Assembly (NCBI RefSeq): GCF_029893105.1
Contig: NZ_JARXWG010000007.1
Location: 62,001-126,000 of the forward strand
DNA from: Parabacteroides sp. PF5-9
Lineage (GTDB): Bacteria > Bacteroidota > Bacteroidia > Bacteroidales > Tannerellaceae
Direction: 5' to 3'
DNA: 64,000 nucleotides
Shown: one piece after another, positions 37,252 to 45,867 of the stretch
How positions within the stretch are numbered: position 1 is the stretch's first letter
Layout of the letters: every line of letters starts with the position of its first letter
Notes under the pieces: model-generated
Told to the model about the DNA's origin: nothing
What the model saw: the letters and a program-made list of their open reading frames with translations, nothing else
Database searches by the model: none
Position numbers and translations under genes: made by a program

Positions 37252-39516
37252 ATGAATAAACAAGCAATTATTGTCCGAGGTGCAAGAGAAAATAACCTCA
37301 AAAATGTATCGTTAGAAATACCAAAGAAAAAGATTACAGTATTTACCGGAATTTCAGGCTCTGGCAAGTCTTCGTTGGTTTTTGATACGATAGCAGCAGA
37401 ATCACAACGATTATTAAATGAGACATATGATAGTTTCATTCGCCATAGATTACAACAATATGGAAAGCCGGATGTAGATAATATGGAGAATTTATCGGTT
37501 TCCATTATTGTCAACCAAAAAAGAATAGAAGGCAACGCACGTTCAACAGTAGGAACCATTACTGATATATATTCGCTACTTAGACTATTGTTTTCTCGAA
37601 TCGGAAAACCGTTTGTAGGTCATTCTACTGTTTTTTCGTTCAACAATCCACAAGGAATGTGTTCGTATTGCGAAGGACTTGGACATGTTAGTGCAGTTGA
37701 TTTGAAGGAACTGATAGATAAGGATAAATCGTTAAATGAAGGAGCAATAAAATTTCCGAGTTTTGAAGTCGGTGGATGGCGTTGGACTCGATATGTGTAT
37801 TCGGGATTATTTGACAATGACAAGAAGATTAAGGACTATACACCTGAAGAGTGGAACAATCTCATTTATTCGGACAATCTCAAATTACAGAATCCTGATC
37901 CGCAATACCCCAAAACAGCTATATACGAAGGAATACTCCCCCGTTTTGAACGTTCATTTTTCAAAAAAGAATCAAGTATGGTTACAGGAAAGAATGGAAT
38001 CAGATATAACGAGGTAGTAAAACAAGGGATTTGCCCTGAATGTGGAGGCACACGTTTGAATCCAAAGGTTCTAGCATGTAAATATGGCGATAAAAACATT
38101 GCGGACTGCTGTAATATGCAGATTGATGAACTACTTGATTATATAAAAACAATACACGACGAATCAGTTACGCCTTTGTTGGATGCAATAAAAGAGAATC
38201 TGCAAAATTTGTTGGGAATCGGATTAGGCTATTTAACGCTAAGCAGAGAAACCTCTTCGCTTTCAGGTGGAGAATCCCAAAGAGTAAAACTTGTACGCCA
38301 CTTAGGGAGTAGTTTAACCGATCTCACTTATATATTTGATGAACCAAGTATTGGTTTACATCCAAATGATGTTCAGAAACTCAATAATTTATTGATTGAA
38401 CTTCGAAATAAAGGAAATACCGTTTTAATAGTAGAGCACGATCCGGATGTAATAGCTATTGCCGATTATGTTGTCGATATGGGAATTGGAGCCGGGAAGA
38501 ACGGAGGAAATATCGTTTATAATGGCAGTTTTGCTGGTTTGTTAGAATCGGACACATTAACCGGAAAATACCTAAAACGAAAAAATCAATTAAAAACAGA
38601 ATGCCGAAAAAGTACAAACTTTTTGTCATTAGATAATATATCATTTCACAACTTACGAAATATATCGGTACAAGTTCCTCAAAAAGTATTAACTGTTATT
38701 ACGGGTGTTGCCGGTTCAGGTAAAAGTTCATTGGTATATTCGCTGATCAATAAAAATAGAAATATTACAATGATTGATCAGAGTGCTATACGTGGCAGCA
38801 AACGGTCAAGTATCGCAACTTACACAGGCATTTTAGATATAATCAGAGTTTTATTTTCCAAACAAAATAGAGTAAGACAATCTTTGTTCAGTAGCAATTC
38901 CGATGGTGCCTGCCCGGAATGCAAAGGTTTAGGAGCAATCTCTACCGACCTTGCTTTTCTGGATGCGGTCGAAGTTCGTTGCGAACATTGCAACGGGAGC
39001 GGCTTTAAGCCAGAAGTCTTGCAATATAAATTGCATGGCAAAAATATTATGGAAATCATGTCAATGACAATAAATGAGGCTCGTGCTTTTTTCAAAGAAC
39101 CGGAAATTGTAAATCCTCTTGAACGACTTTTTGAGGTTGGATTAGACTACCTCACTATAGGGCAATCGTTAAAGACATTTTCGGGAGGAGAACGTCAACG
39201 GCTAAAGCTGGCTTTCGAATTAGGTAAGAAAGGAAATATTTACATTTTTGACGAGCCGACTACAGGATTACATGGCTCTGATATTTCCAGACTGATCAAG
39301 TTATTTGAGAGGTTGGTTGATGACAAAAACACCGTAATCATAATTGAGCACAATATGGATATTATGAGCCATGCTGATTGGATAATTGACATGGGATTAG
39401 GTGCAGGCAAAGATGGTGGTAAAATAATATTTGAAGGCTATCCAAAGGATATTATTAGCAACGAAGTATCACTTACCGGAAAGCATTTGAGAAGATATCT
39501 AAACGAGGTTAGATAA
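37252..39516 (+). CDS. UvrA-like ABC ATPase (UvrA2/drug-resistance type)
   Basis: This is a 754-residue protein with two ABC domains. Walker A motifs are GISGSGKSS (about residue 34) and GVAGSGKSS (about 485), signatures are SLSGGESQRVKL and TFSGGERQRLKL, and zinc-finger pairs include CSYCEGLG, CPECGGTR and CPECKGLG with CEHCNGSG. It is about 190 residues shorter than housekeeping UvrA, as in UvrA2-type paralogues that lack the UvrB-binding insert. Such proteins are linked to tolerance of DNA-intercalating drugs. The divergent HxlR gene suggests inducible expression. It is followed 12 bp later by the RteC-like gene. Confidence 0.85.
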   Translation: MNKQAIIVRGARENNLKNVSLEIPKKKITVFTGISGSGKSSLVFDTIAAESQRLLNETYDSFIRHRLQQYGKPDVDNMENLSVSIIVNQKRIEGNARSTVGTITDIYSLLRLLFSRIGKPFVGHSTVFSFNNPQGMCSYCEGLGHVSAVDLKELIDKDKSLNEGAIKFPSFEVGGWRWTRYVYSGLFDNDKKIKDYTPEEWNNLIYSDNLKLQNPDPQYPKTAIYEGILPRFERSFFKKESSMVTGKNGIRYNEVVKQGICPECGGTRLNPKVLACKYGDKNIADCCNMQIDELLDYIKTIHDESVTPLLDAIKENLQNLLGIGLGYLTLSRETSSLSGGESQRVKLVRHLGSSLTDLTYIFDEPSIGLHPNDVQKLNNLLIELRNKGNTVLIVEHDPDVIAIADYVVDMGIGAGKNGGNIVYNGSFAGLLESDTLTGKYLKRKNQLKTECRKSTNFLSLDNISFHNLRNISVQVPQKVLTVITGVAGSGKSSLVYSLINKNRNITMIDQSAIRGSKRSSIATYTGILDIIRVLFSKQNRVRQSLFSSNSDGACPECKGLGAISTDLAFLDAVEVRCEHCNGSGFKPEVLQYKLHGKNIMEIMSMTINEARAFFKEPEIVNPLERLFEVGLDYLTIGQSLKTFSGGERQRLKLAFELGKKGNIYIFDEPTTGLHGSDISRLIKLFERLVDDKNTVIIIEHNMDIMSHADWIIDMGLGAGKDGGKIIFEGYPKDIISNEVSLTGKHLRRYLNEVR

Positions 39517-39528
39517 AATGGAGTAGCA

Positions 39529-40374
39529 ATGAAAGAACAGATTTCAACTATATCAGAAAAGCTAATAAGCCTTTTTCATGAAAGAGGATTGGGTATCATT
39601 GATGTTATTCAAGATGTTCCTCCGATATTTTCAATTTTGGAGCAAGGTTATAGGGAACTGAAAGAAATAGTCTCCAGTTATAAGTTTCCGACACTTAAAG
39701 ATGAAATCTGTTTTTTCAGAGAAATAAAGCCTCAGCTATTTAGTAAGCTTATCTTTTTACAGAAAATTTATCAACTCAAACTGAATCGTCCAGTCTCAAA
39801 CGAGGCAACACTAAAGATCTATTTGGAACAGGAATATGAAAAAATCAACACTTTTTTCAGTTCAAACCTTGACTTTATCCAGTATTATCGTTCAGGAAAA
39901 ACCTCACTTGATAAATATCATTTTTCGAGAGGTAACCATGAAATACTCTTATCTCTTGAAAGCATTTACCTTGAACGTGATTCAAAGTTTTCAACTTTGT
40001 CTGATTTTAAAGTTGCAAAACTTTTGGCGAATGAGATGTATGCAGCTTATTTGAATTGCGAATTAGCAAGAATAAACTGTGAAAATCTGGGTTTGGGAGC
40101 GATCATTGGGGTACAGTCTAATGAGAAGTGGACTGACTCAAAAGCAGCTTTAGCTGAAATTGTTTATGGAATTCACCTTTTGCATAGTGTAAACGGTGGA
40201 AATATAGACATTAAGGTATTGGCAACCATTTTTTCCAAGATGTTTAATGTCGATTTAAGCGATATTTACCATATTTTTCTGGAAATCAGGAACCGAAAAG
40301 GAGATAGAACCATCTATTTGGACCGAATGATTGAAGCTCTTAATAAACGAATGGACGAACTGGATAACAAATGA
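39529..40374 (+). CDS. RteC-family protein
   Basis: This 281-residue protein ends in WTDSKAALAEIVYGIHLLHS, then VLATIFSKMFNVDLSDIYHI and RNRKGDRTIYLDRMIEALNKRM, the conserved C-terminal pattern of RteC. In CTnDOT, RteC is a DNA-binding activator of excision genes. Here it lies behind the UvrA-like gene and could control island excision. No RteA/RteB two-component pair is nearby. Confidence 0.8.
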   Translation: MKEQISTISEKLISLFHERGLGIIDVIQDVPPIFSILEQGYRELKEIVSSYKFPTLKDEICFFREIKPQLFSKLIFLQKIYQLKLNRPVSNEATLKIYLEQEYEKINTFFSSNLDFIQYYRSGKTSLDKYHFSRGNHEILLSLESIYLERDSKFSTLSDFKVAKLLANEMYAAYLNCELARINCENLGLGAIIGVQSNEKWTDSKAALAEIVYGIHLLHSVNGGNIDIKVLATIFSKMFNVDLSDIYHIFLEIRNRKGDRTIYLDRMIEALNKRMDELDNK

Positions 40375-40533
40375 CTCAAAATAAATCACTAACTTTGTAT
40401 GCGTAAAATACAGAATGACAGAAGTATTTCAGATACTTCATAAGTATATAACATAACGTTCGCTGAACGTCTCTCAACACGAAAACTGGCACTTTTCAAG
40501 AAACAGACGAGACCAACAGTCGCAATGTTCATG

Positions 40534-41292
40534 CTATACGAAAGTATGGCGTGGACTTGCCTGTTTAGCATCATATCCAATTTTACAGCAATCAAAGAAG
40601 ATACCGGAAGTCATTTTCTCTGGAAAGAGAGTCTGTTCATCATTTTCGGATAATTCTACGATAACCTTTAATGTATCTATATCAGTCGTAGTTAATCCTT
40701 TCAGCATCCACTCCTTTTCTTCCGGGTCAATCTCCCAATAATCCTGCCGGAGGATGCGACCTGTACGTTTTGTATAAGGAAGATATTTATTGATATACTC
40801 ATTATACCCAGTCGTATCGTTTTTGAGCCAGTCAAGACATTTGCTAACAGCTTGATCAATCCATGAAATAAGTTGGAGATTGATGGATTCTGTAATATTC
40901 GATGCTTCCTTCTTTATATGCAGAGTAAGTTTACTGTCAATGAAAAGAAAACACTCTTCATTATAATGTTTTACAGAGAGAAGATACCATTTTACTAGAT
41001 CAGGATATTCATCTTTCCATAACTTTTCGAAGTCATCTCTGTTTTCTACTATCCCATTTTCTAAATAATCATTGTAATCTCCGAAATCTTCTATAGAACC
41101 ACGTTCTATGGTTAGCCAAAGTTCACGACATTCATCATTACCACAGATTGCAACACATTGAAGTTTCTCTATTATACTTAACAAAGCATCTTTCTCCTCC
41201 TGACTGAGTAAATCAGGATGGTATTGTGCCCTTTCAATGAGATTATCAAATACAGGAGCAGATAAAGTCGCTATGCCATTTACTTGTTGCAT
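40534..41292 (-). CDS. Unknown protein, possibly C-terminally truncated
   Basis: This is a 252-residue acidic protein from ATG 41292, with no recognised domain. A CxxxxC pair (AICGNDECRELW) and a C-terminal segment SGIFFDCCKIGYDAKQ can be seen; the stop soon after suggests a shortened C-terminus, though this is uncertain. A longer frame begins at ATG 41436, but its extra 48 residues are aromatic-rich and unlike a protein start, and a TACTTTTG box (41297-41304) lies just before 41292. It is surrounded by island 2 accessory genes. Confidence 0.5.
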   Translation of the reverse strand: MQQVNGIATLSAPVFDNLIERAQYHPDLLSQEEKDALLSIIEKLQCVAICGNDECRELWLTIERGSIEDFGDYNDYLENGIVENRDDFEKLWKDEYPDLVKWYLLSVKHYNEECFLFIDSKLTLHIKKEASNITESINLQLISWIDQAVSKCLDWLKNDTTGYNEYINKYLPYTKRTGRILRQDYWEIDPEEKEWMLKGLTTTDIDTLKVIVELSENDEQTLFPEKMTSGIFFDCCKIGYDAKQASPRHTFV

Positions 41293-41652
41293 CCAACAAA
41301 AGTAGTCATATTTTAGCCGATATATCTCATAAAAACAAGAATTGACTAGATAATAGTGGGGGAATTTACTCAGCAAGTGAATGAGAAAAACCTCTTTTGT
41401 TTTGTGCGCAAAATAAAAAGGCCTCATTTTCGTCATGTCGATAGAACAGAAATGCTCTTAATTCATCTCAATACTTTTATTTTGTTTCCATAATGCGCTA
41501 TTTTTGCTGCATAACAGAAACAAAAAAAGGGCTAATTGCTTTAATTGGGGGGGGGCAGGCAGGTTTAATATGATTCCATCCTTTGCAAAAATAATCACGC
41601 TAATAACGAGCAGAACGATGAAAGATAATCATCCTCACTCCCTCCTTTTTTT

Positions 41653-41679
41653 GTCCGAAAAAAGGCAGTAATTTCAGAC
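41653..41679. promoter_or_regulatory. abiE operator copy 1
   Basis: GTCCGAAA-N11-TTTCAGAC is an inverted repeat (one mismatch) and the first of two nearly identical copies spaced 51 bp apart upstream of the antitoxin gene. Confidence 0.6.
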
Positions 41680-41703
41680 AAAATTCAACTCCCCTCTTGT
41701 TTT

Positions 41704-41730
41704 GTCCGAAAAAAAGCAGTAATTTCGGAC
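41704..41730. promoter_or_regulatory. abiE operator copy 2
   Basis: GTCCGAAA-N11-TTTCGGAC is a perfect 8-bp inverted repeat ending 22 bp before the antitoxin ATG. It overlaps a plausible promoter (TTG 41697-41699 and TAATTTCG 41720-41727), as expected for antitoxin autorepression. Confidence 0.65.
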
Positions 41731-41752
41731 ATAATTTAGTGAAACAAGAAAT

Positions 41753-42346
41753 ATGGCACATGTTTTATCCAAGGAAATTAAACACCGCATAATGCAAAAC
41801 GGAGAGGGAAGACTTTATGTGATAAGTGATTTTGCTGATTTGAATAATGATGCGTTGGTTACTAGGGTCCTATCCCGACTTGAAAATGAAAAATTTCTGA
41901 TACGTCTCTCGCAAGGCATCTATTTGTATCCAAGCCGTAATCGTTATGGGATACATAAGCCATCTATTGACACAATTGCAAAAACGATTGCCGAAAAAGA
42001 CAAGGCACGTATTATCCCATCAGGGTTAACTGCGTTGAACGCCTTAGGTCTATCAACTCAAGTTCCAATGAATGCTGTATATTTAACAAATGGCACTCCA
42101 AGGTCAATTACAGTGGGTAATCGCAAAATCATTTTTAAGAAAAGCGTTCCCAGAAATTTTGCTTATCAAAGCGAGTTATTTTCTTTAGCTGTATCAGCAA
42201 TGAAAGAAATCGGCGAAAATAATATTGATGACAATACAATACTAACAATAAAAGAAATACTTGCTAAGGAGCCAAATCAGGAAATGATTAGGCAGGATTT
42301 CCTTATAGCACCACAGTGGATTCGCAAGAAATTAAATATAATCTGA
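41753..42346 (+). CDS. AbiEi-type antitoxin (DUF6088-like)
   Basis: This is a 197-residue protein. The N-terminal winged helix reads DLNNDALVTRVLSRLENEKFLIRLSQGIYLYP, then SGLTALNALGLSTQVPMNAVYLTNG, the pattern of AbiEi/DUF6088 antitoxins of type IV systems. Such antitoxins repress their own promoter and counteract the nucleotidyltransferase toxin without direct binding. It ends 2 bp before the toxin ATG. Two palindromic operators lie upstream. Confidence 0.85.
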   Translation: MAHVLSKEIKHRIMQNGEGRLYVISDFADLNNDALVTRVLSRLENEKFLIRLSQGIYLYPSRNRYGIHKPSIDTIAKTIAEKDKARIIPSGLTALNALGLSTQVPMNAVYLTNGTPRSITVGNRKIIFKKSVPRNFAYQSELFSLAVSAMKEIGENNIDDNTILTIKEILAKEPNQEMIRQDFLIAPQWIRKKLNII

Positions 42347-42348
42347 TT

Positions 42349-43392
42349 ATGGGAACGACGTTAAAACGGAACTGGATATATCTACCTTTAGAAGAAAAGC
42401 AAACCATCCTTGCAAATGTAGCAGAAGAAAAAGGTATTGATGATAATGCCGTAGAAAAAGATTTTTGGGTAAGTATGGTGTTGAAAGCCATTTTTGGATT
42501 GCCATGCTGTAAAGGAGTGGTTTTTAAGGGTGGAACGAGTCTTAGCAAAGGCTGGGATTTAATAGAGCGATTCTCGGAAGATTGCGATCTTGCCATAGAT
42601 AGAGCTGCTCTCGGATTTGGAGAGAACCTAAGTAAGAAGGAACGTACTGAATTAAGAAAAGAATCAAAACGATTCGTAGACAACACACTTGTTCCAGAAA
42701 TAGAAAAAGCATTGGACGCATTGGGGTTATCAGGACATTTTAAGTTGGTAAACCCTGAAACAACAGTATCGGATAAAGACCCTGTTGAGTTTTTCATCGA
42801 ATATACCTCTATATTGCCTAATAAGAATCCATACATAGCCGAAAGAATTAAGGTTGAAATGAGTTGCCGTTCTCTAATCGAACCATTTGAACCTATTGAA
42901 ATGCGATCTATGATTGAAGAAGCATACCCGGATGAGCCTTTTAGTGAATCACCGTTTGTTGTGCCAACAGTTTTTCCGGGAAAGACGTTTTTAGAGAAGG
43001 TTTTTCTTCTCCATGAAGAATTTAATCGAATAGGAGGCGGTAGAAATATCGATAGACTCACTAGGCATCTTTATGACATAGAGAAGATGATGGATGAAGA
43101 ATTTGCCATAAAAGCGATGAATGATGAGTTCTTATACTCTCATATTGTTGAACATCGAAGCAAATTTACCGCATGGAGTGGATTTGATTACCAAAGCCAC
43201 CATCCTTCAACGATTTCTTTCTTGCCGCCGGAACCCTTGGTTGAGACACTTAAGGATGATTATAAAAAGATGCAAGAAGGGTTCATTTATGGAAAGAAGC
43301 TATCTTATGATGAACTAATTAAGCGCATTACTATTTTACAAGAACGGTTCAGAAAACTGTCATGCAAAACTTCGTTCTTTAATCCTAAGTGA
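42349..43392 (+). CDS. AbiEii-type nucleotidyltransferase toxin
   Basis: This is a 347-residue protein. The nucleotidyltransferase core is FKGGTSLSKGWDLIERFSEDCDLAI (about residues 59-83), with the GG-TS-K motif and the metal-binding D-x-D-like residues. A basic helical C-terminal part follows (FLEKVFLLHEEF, HLYDIEKMM). AbiEii toxins block growth during phage infection by modifying RNA acceptor ends. ATG 42349 is preferred; a TTG or other start at 42316 would overlap the antitoxin. It is complete. Confidence 0.87.
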   Translation: MGTTLKRNWIYLPLEEKQTILANVAEEKGIDDNAVEKDFWVSMVLKAIFGLPCCKGVVFKGGTSLSKGWDLIERFSEDCDLAIDRAALGFGENLSKKERTELRKESKRFVDNTLVPEIEKALDALGLSGHFKLVNPETTVSDKDPVEFFIEYTSILPNKNPYIAERIKVEMSCRSLIEPFEPIEMRSMIEEAYPDEPFSESPFVVPTVFPGKTFLEKVFLLHEEFNRIGGGRNIDRLTRHLYDIEKMMDEEFAIKAMNDEFLYSHIVEHRSKFTAWSGFDYQSHHPSTISFLPPEPLVETLKDDYKKMQEGFIYGKKLSYDELIKRITILQERFRKLSCKTSFFNPK

Positions 43393-43820
43393 AAAAAATA
43401 CAAGTATCAGGCATATATACTTTTTGAATAACCGATACGATATCACCCGCAATAATATACAGACTGTGTATATTATTGCGGATACATTGCTTATATGAAA
43501 TTCTGTTGGGGCTCTCTTTCCCATTTTTATCCTATCTACAGAACGATAATTGCCATAGTCCATTAGTTTATTGTGTTGTGCTGTCATTAGTTTATTATGC
43601 AGAATCCAATGTCTTAGACTGTTAATCAATACATTATAGCACTATTTTAAGATAAGATTTCGAAAGAAGCCTTTATTGTTATAGATATTTTTCCTACCTT
43701 TACAACAGAAATCATGCAAATAGCGAGCAGAACGATGAAAAATAATCGTGTGCTAAATCGTGTGAGATTCCAAATTTAAGAAAACATAAAAGGTTGATTA
43801 TCAATAGAGATATAATAATA

Positions 43821-43842
43821 GTTCTCTTTCTGGTGGCACCAC
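43821..43842 (+). other. att3: distal attachment site
   Basis: This site matches the tRNA-Phe 3' end at 19 of 22 bases, including an uninterrupted 13-bp core CTGGTGGCACCAC. It is the outer boundary of island 2. Confidence 0.78.
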
Positions 43843-43866
43843 TTAAGAAGAGTAGCAAAACGAAGC

Positions 43867-43899
43867 AAATCCCTGAAACATAGACAGTTTCAGGGATTT
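43867..43899 (+). terminator. Terminator after att3
   Basis: The stem AAATCCCTGAAAC (43867-43879) pairs with GTTTCAGGGATTT (43887-43899) and has a T-rich tail. It is the third member of the att-linked terminator family and probably the original terminator of tRNA-Phe. Confidence 0.8.
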
Positions 43900-44043
43900 T
43901 TCTTTTTAGGGCAACCCTGTGAAAATGGCAAAAAATGGCCATTTATAGAACATTTCTCTTTGTTCATTCATATGCTTTTTATTTCGGCGAAAAAAAGCAA
44001 ACGAAATAGCATCTAATGTGCTGATTTGCCGAATTTTGCTAAA

Positions 44044-44784
44044 TCACCTATTAATTCCAGCCTTGCGAGCCTGTGAATGCTGTAATTTGCGATTAATTGT
44101 ATAAAATCTCCCGTCTTTAATAAACTTGGATCCGGTTTGTTTGAACCAGAATGAGACCTGTTGCTCCATACATAAATTATGTAATTCCATAACCCAGTCG
44201 AAATTGCAGGGACGGGCATCGTATCCCGATTCTCCGCCAACCACAACTTGTTCCACCCACGAGCCTATATTATATTGACCAAGGGCTATTCGTTCCAAAA
44301 GTGGTTCGCAGATCAGAATTTTGTGTTTGATCGGAGCATCTTTATAAATTGGCAATCGATAGTCTGCACGCTCTTGGTTTTCAATCGTACAGCAGATTGT
44401 AATGTTGTCATAACCATCGCCCCAATCGACAGGTAAAGAGACCCGCAAACGATCAATACGTTTAGTTATCATCATAAATTGTAAATCACTTCGCACCCGC
44501 ATCATCTCCCACGCATCAGCACGCCATTCGTCGGCTTCTTCAACAAAAAAATCGGAGGTAAAGCAGGTATAGACCATCGATCCCGAAGGAATTTTGTATT
44601 CACCGTTACGTTTCTTCTGGATGGGAAGATCAAAGTTCTTAGTTTTAGTAATAATAGTACTATCTATACCTCTACGTGAATCACCCCGGTAGACATAGCA
44701 ATATTGACAACCAGCACTTAGCTTATGACAACCATGCCACAAGTTCCACATTTTCGATTTCGATTCGATAGCGTTTTTAGTCAT
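44044..44784 (-). CDS. DUF5131 / phage Gp37-type three-Cys protein
   Basis: This is a 246-residue protein. The motif CHKLSAGCQYCYVYRGD gives three cysteines (CX6CX2C), resembling a radical-SAM-type Fe-S site, followed by FTSDFFVEEADEWRADAW, FMMITKRIDR and VVVGGESGYDARPC, all typical of DUF5131/Gp37-Gp68 proteins. The biochemical role is unknown. The start is set at ATG 44784; 21 upstream residues in frame look non-coding. No TcmP partner gene is adjacent. It lies just outside att3 and may be older accessory DNA. Confidence 0.82.
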   Translation of the reverse strand: MTKNAIESKSKMWNLWHGCHKLSAGCQYCYVYRGDSRRGIDSTIITKTKNFDLPIQKKRNGEYKIPSGSMVYTCFTSDFFVEEADEWRADAWEMMRVRSDLQFMMITKRIDRLRVSLPVDWGDGYDNITICCTIENQERADYRLPIYKDAPIKHKILICEPLLERIALGQYNIGSWVEQVVVGGESGYDARPCNFDWVMELHNLCMEQQVSFWFKQTGSKFIKDGRFYTINRKLQHSQARKAGINR

Positions 44785-44862
44785 ACTACAAAAATACAGA
44801 TTTAAAAGAGACTCTAAAAATATTCTCGTTAATAACCTATTATTCAACTAGGGATGTTTTGT

Positions 44863-44870
44863 TACTTTTG
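44863..44870 (+). promoter_or_regulatory. Promoter -7 box of the AraC gene
   Basis: TACTTTTG matches the -7 consensus, but ends only 8 bp before the ATG at 44879. Transcription would start almost at the start codon. Confidence 0.45.
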
Positions 44871-44878
44871 CATTTCAT

Positions 44879-45751
44879 ATGCATACAGGAAAAAGGAACA
44901 TTCATAAAATAGCCTCTCGAGGTCGGGTGTTTACCATCACCGATTTTGTATTGGGTAGTTCATCGGAAAAGGATGAGGTCCAGGAAGGTGATATCTCCAT
45001 TTATGGAGGTATGGCTATATGTACTTGTACAAAAGGTGCCTTTAGTTTTAGTATCAACGGTAAAAACTACGAACTTAGCCAAGGGCAGGTCTTCACTTTC
45101 CTGCCCCGGCAAACGATAAAAGTTATTTCGCGAAGTAGTGATTTCTTCGGTCAGATATTGGTCTTCCCGATTGATTTTATGCCCGATTATCTCTCGCCCA
45201 TCAATTATGAGGTTGTTTTCCGGATGATTGAAAATCCGGTGTTATCGGTTTCTCCCGAGACGATGCACTCAATCCTCCAAATGCACTCCCTGATTGTAGA
45301 GAATTATACGAGTAAAGAAAAAGCGTATAAAGAGGAAATTGTAAAAGCCATGTTATTGGCGGTAGTATTAGAGGTTGGTTCAGAATACGCCAAACATCAG
45401 CAAACACGTTTGCCGGCAGTGAAAAACCGCAAGGAGGAATTGACCGAGGAGTTTATTACGCTTCTGCTTACACATTATAAAACAGGGCATCATGTGGCTT
45501 TCTATGCTGAGAAAATGTCTATAACGCCCAAATATCTATCGGCTGCCGTAAAAGAGGTGATTGGCCTTGGCGCTCTCGATTGTATCAACGAGGTCGTAAT
45601 AGCCAAAGTCAAATCATCTCTTAGGAACAGTCAGCGTACCGTATTGCAAATCTCTGAAGAATTTAATTTCCCCAATCCTTCCTTTTTCGGACGCTATTTC
45701 AAACAACACACAGGAGTGACTCCGCTTCAATACCGCAGTCACAATCAATAA
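44879..45751 (+). CDS. AraC-family transcriptional regulator
   Basis: This 290-residue protein has an N-terminal cupin sensor (GAFSFSINGKNYELSQGQVFTFLPR, about 58-85) and a C-terminal AraC double HTH (about 200-288) ending in TVLQISEEFNFPNPSFFGRYFKQHTGVTPLQYR. It is placed before, and in the same direction as, the TolC-HlyD-MFS genes, so it probably activates the efflux operon in response to a ligand. A -7 box lies immediately upstream. Confidence 0.9.
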   Translation: MHTGKRNIHKIASRGRVFTITDFVLGSSSEKDEVQEGDISIYGGMAICTCTKGAFSFSINGKNYELSQGQVFTFLPRQTIKVISRSSDFFGQILVFPIDFMPDYLSPINYEVVFRMIENPVLSVSPETMHSILQMHSLIVENYTSKEKAYKEEIVKAMLLAVVLEVGSEYAKHQQTRLPAVKNRKEELTEEFITLLLTHYKTGHHVAFYAEKMSITPKYLSAAVKEVIGLGALDCINEVVIAKVKSSLRNSQRTVLQISEEFNFPNPSFFGRYFKQHTGVTPLQYRSHNQ

Positions 45752-45867
45752 GGTGAAGAGTATAGAAAACTCACTTTAGAAGGAAAAATCGGACATATTT
45801 GTTACCGTAGCGGTCGGTATTATAATCGAAGATCGCAATACCTTTGCCGCTTATATTTTTTGTGGTA

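Larger units (their letters stand above)
41437..41752. other. Intergenic region upstream of abiE
   Basis: This 316-bp gap holds a run of nine G (41547-41555), a 40-60-bp sequence repeated near 43690-43750, and the two abiE operators. No gene is seen. Confidence 0.6.
34427..43842. mobile_element. Genomic island 2 in tandem at tRNA-Phe
   Basis: This 9.4-kb element lies between att2 and att3. It opens with an integrase and HTH pair homologous to those of island 1. It then carries HxlR, a UvrA-like ATPase, an RteC-family protein, an unknown protein and an AbiE toxin-antitoxin pair. Its outer repeat (att3) has diverged at three positions, suggesting it is the older insertion. Confidence 0.78.
43393..44043. 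other. Right end of island 2 and flank
   Basis: This 651-bp gap holds a partial copy of the sequence at 41575-41635, att3, its terminator and 145 bp of flank. Open frames here are short and unlike proteins. Confidence 0.6.

Noticed and set aside
43712-43942. 76-residue minus-strand frame across att3
   Set aside because: It spans the attachment site and terminator and is unlike any protein.
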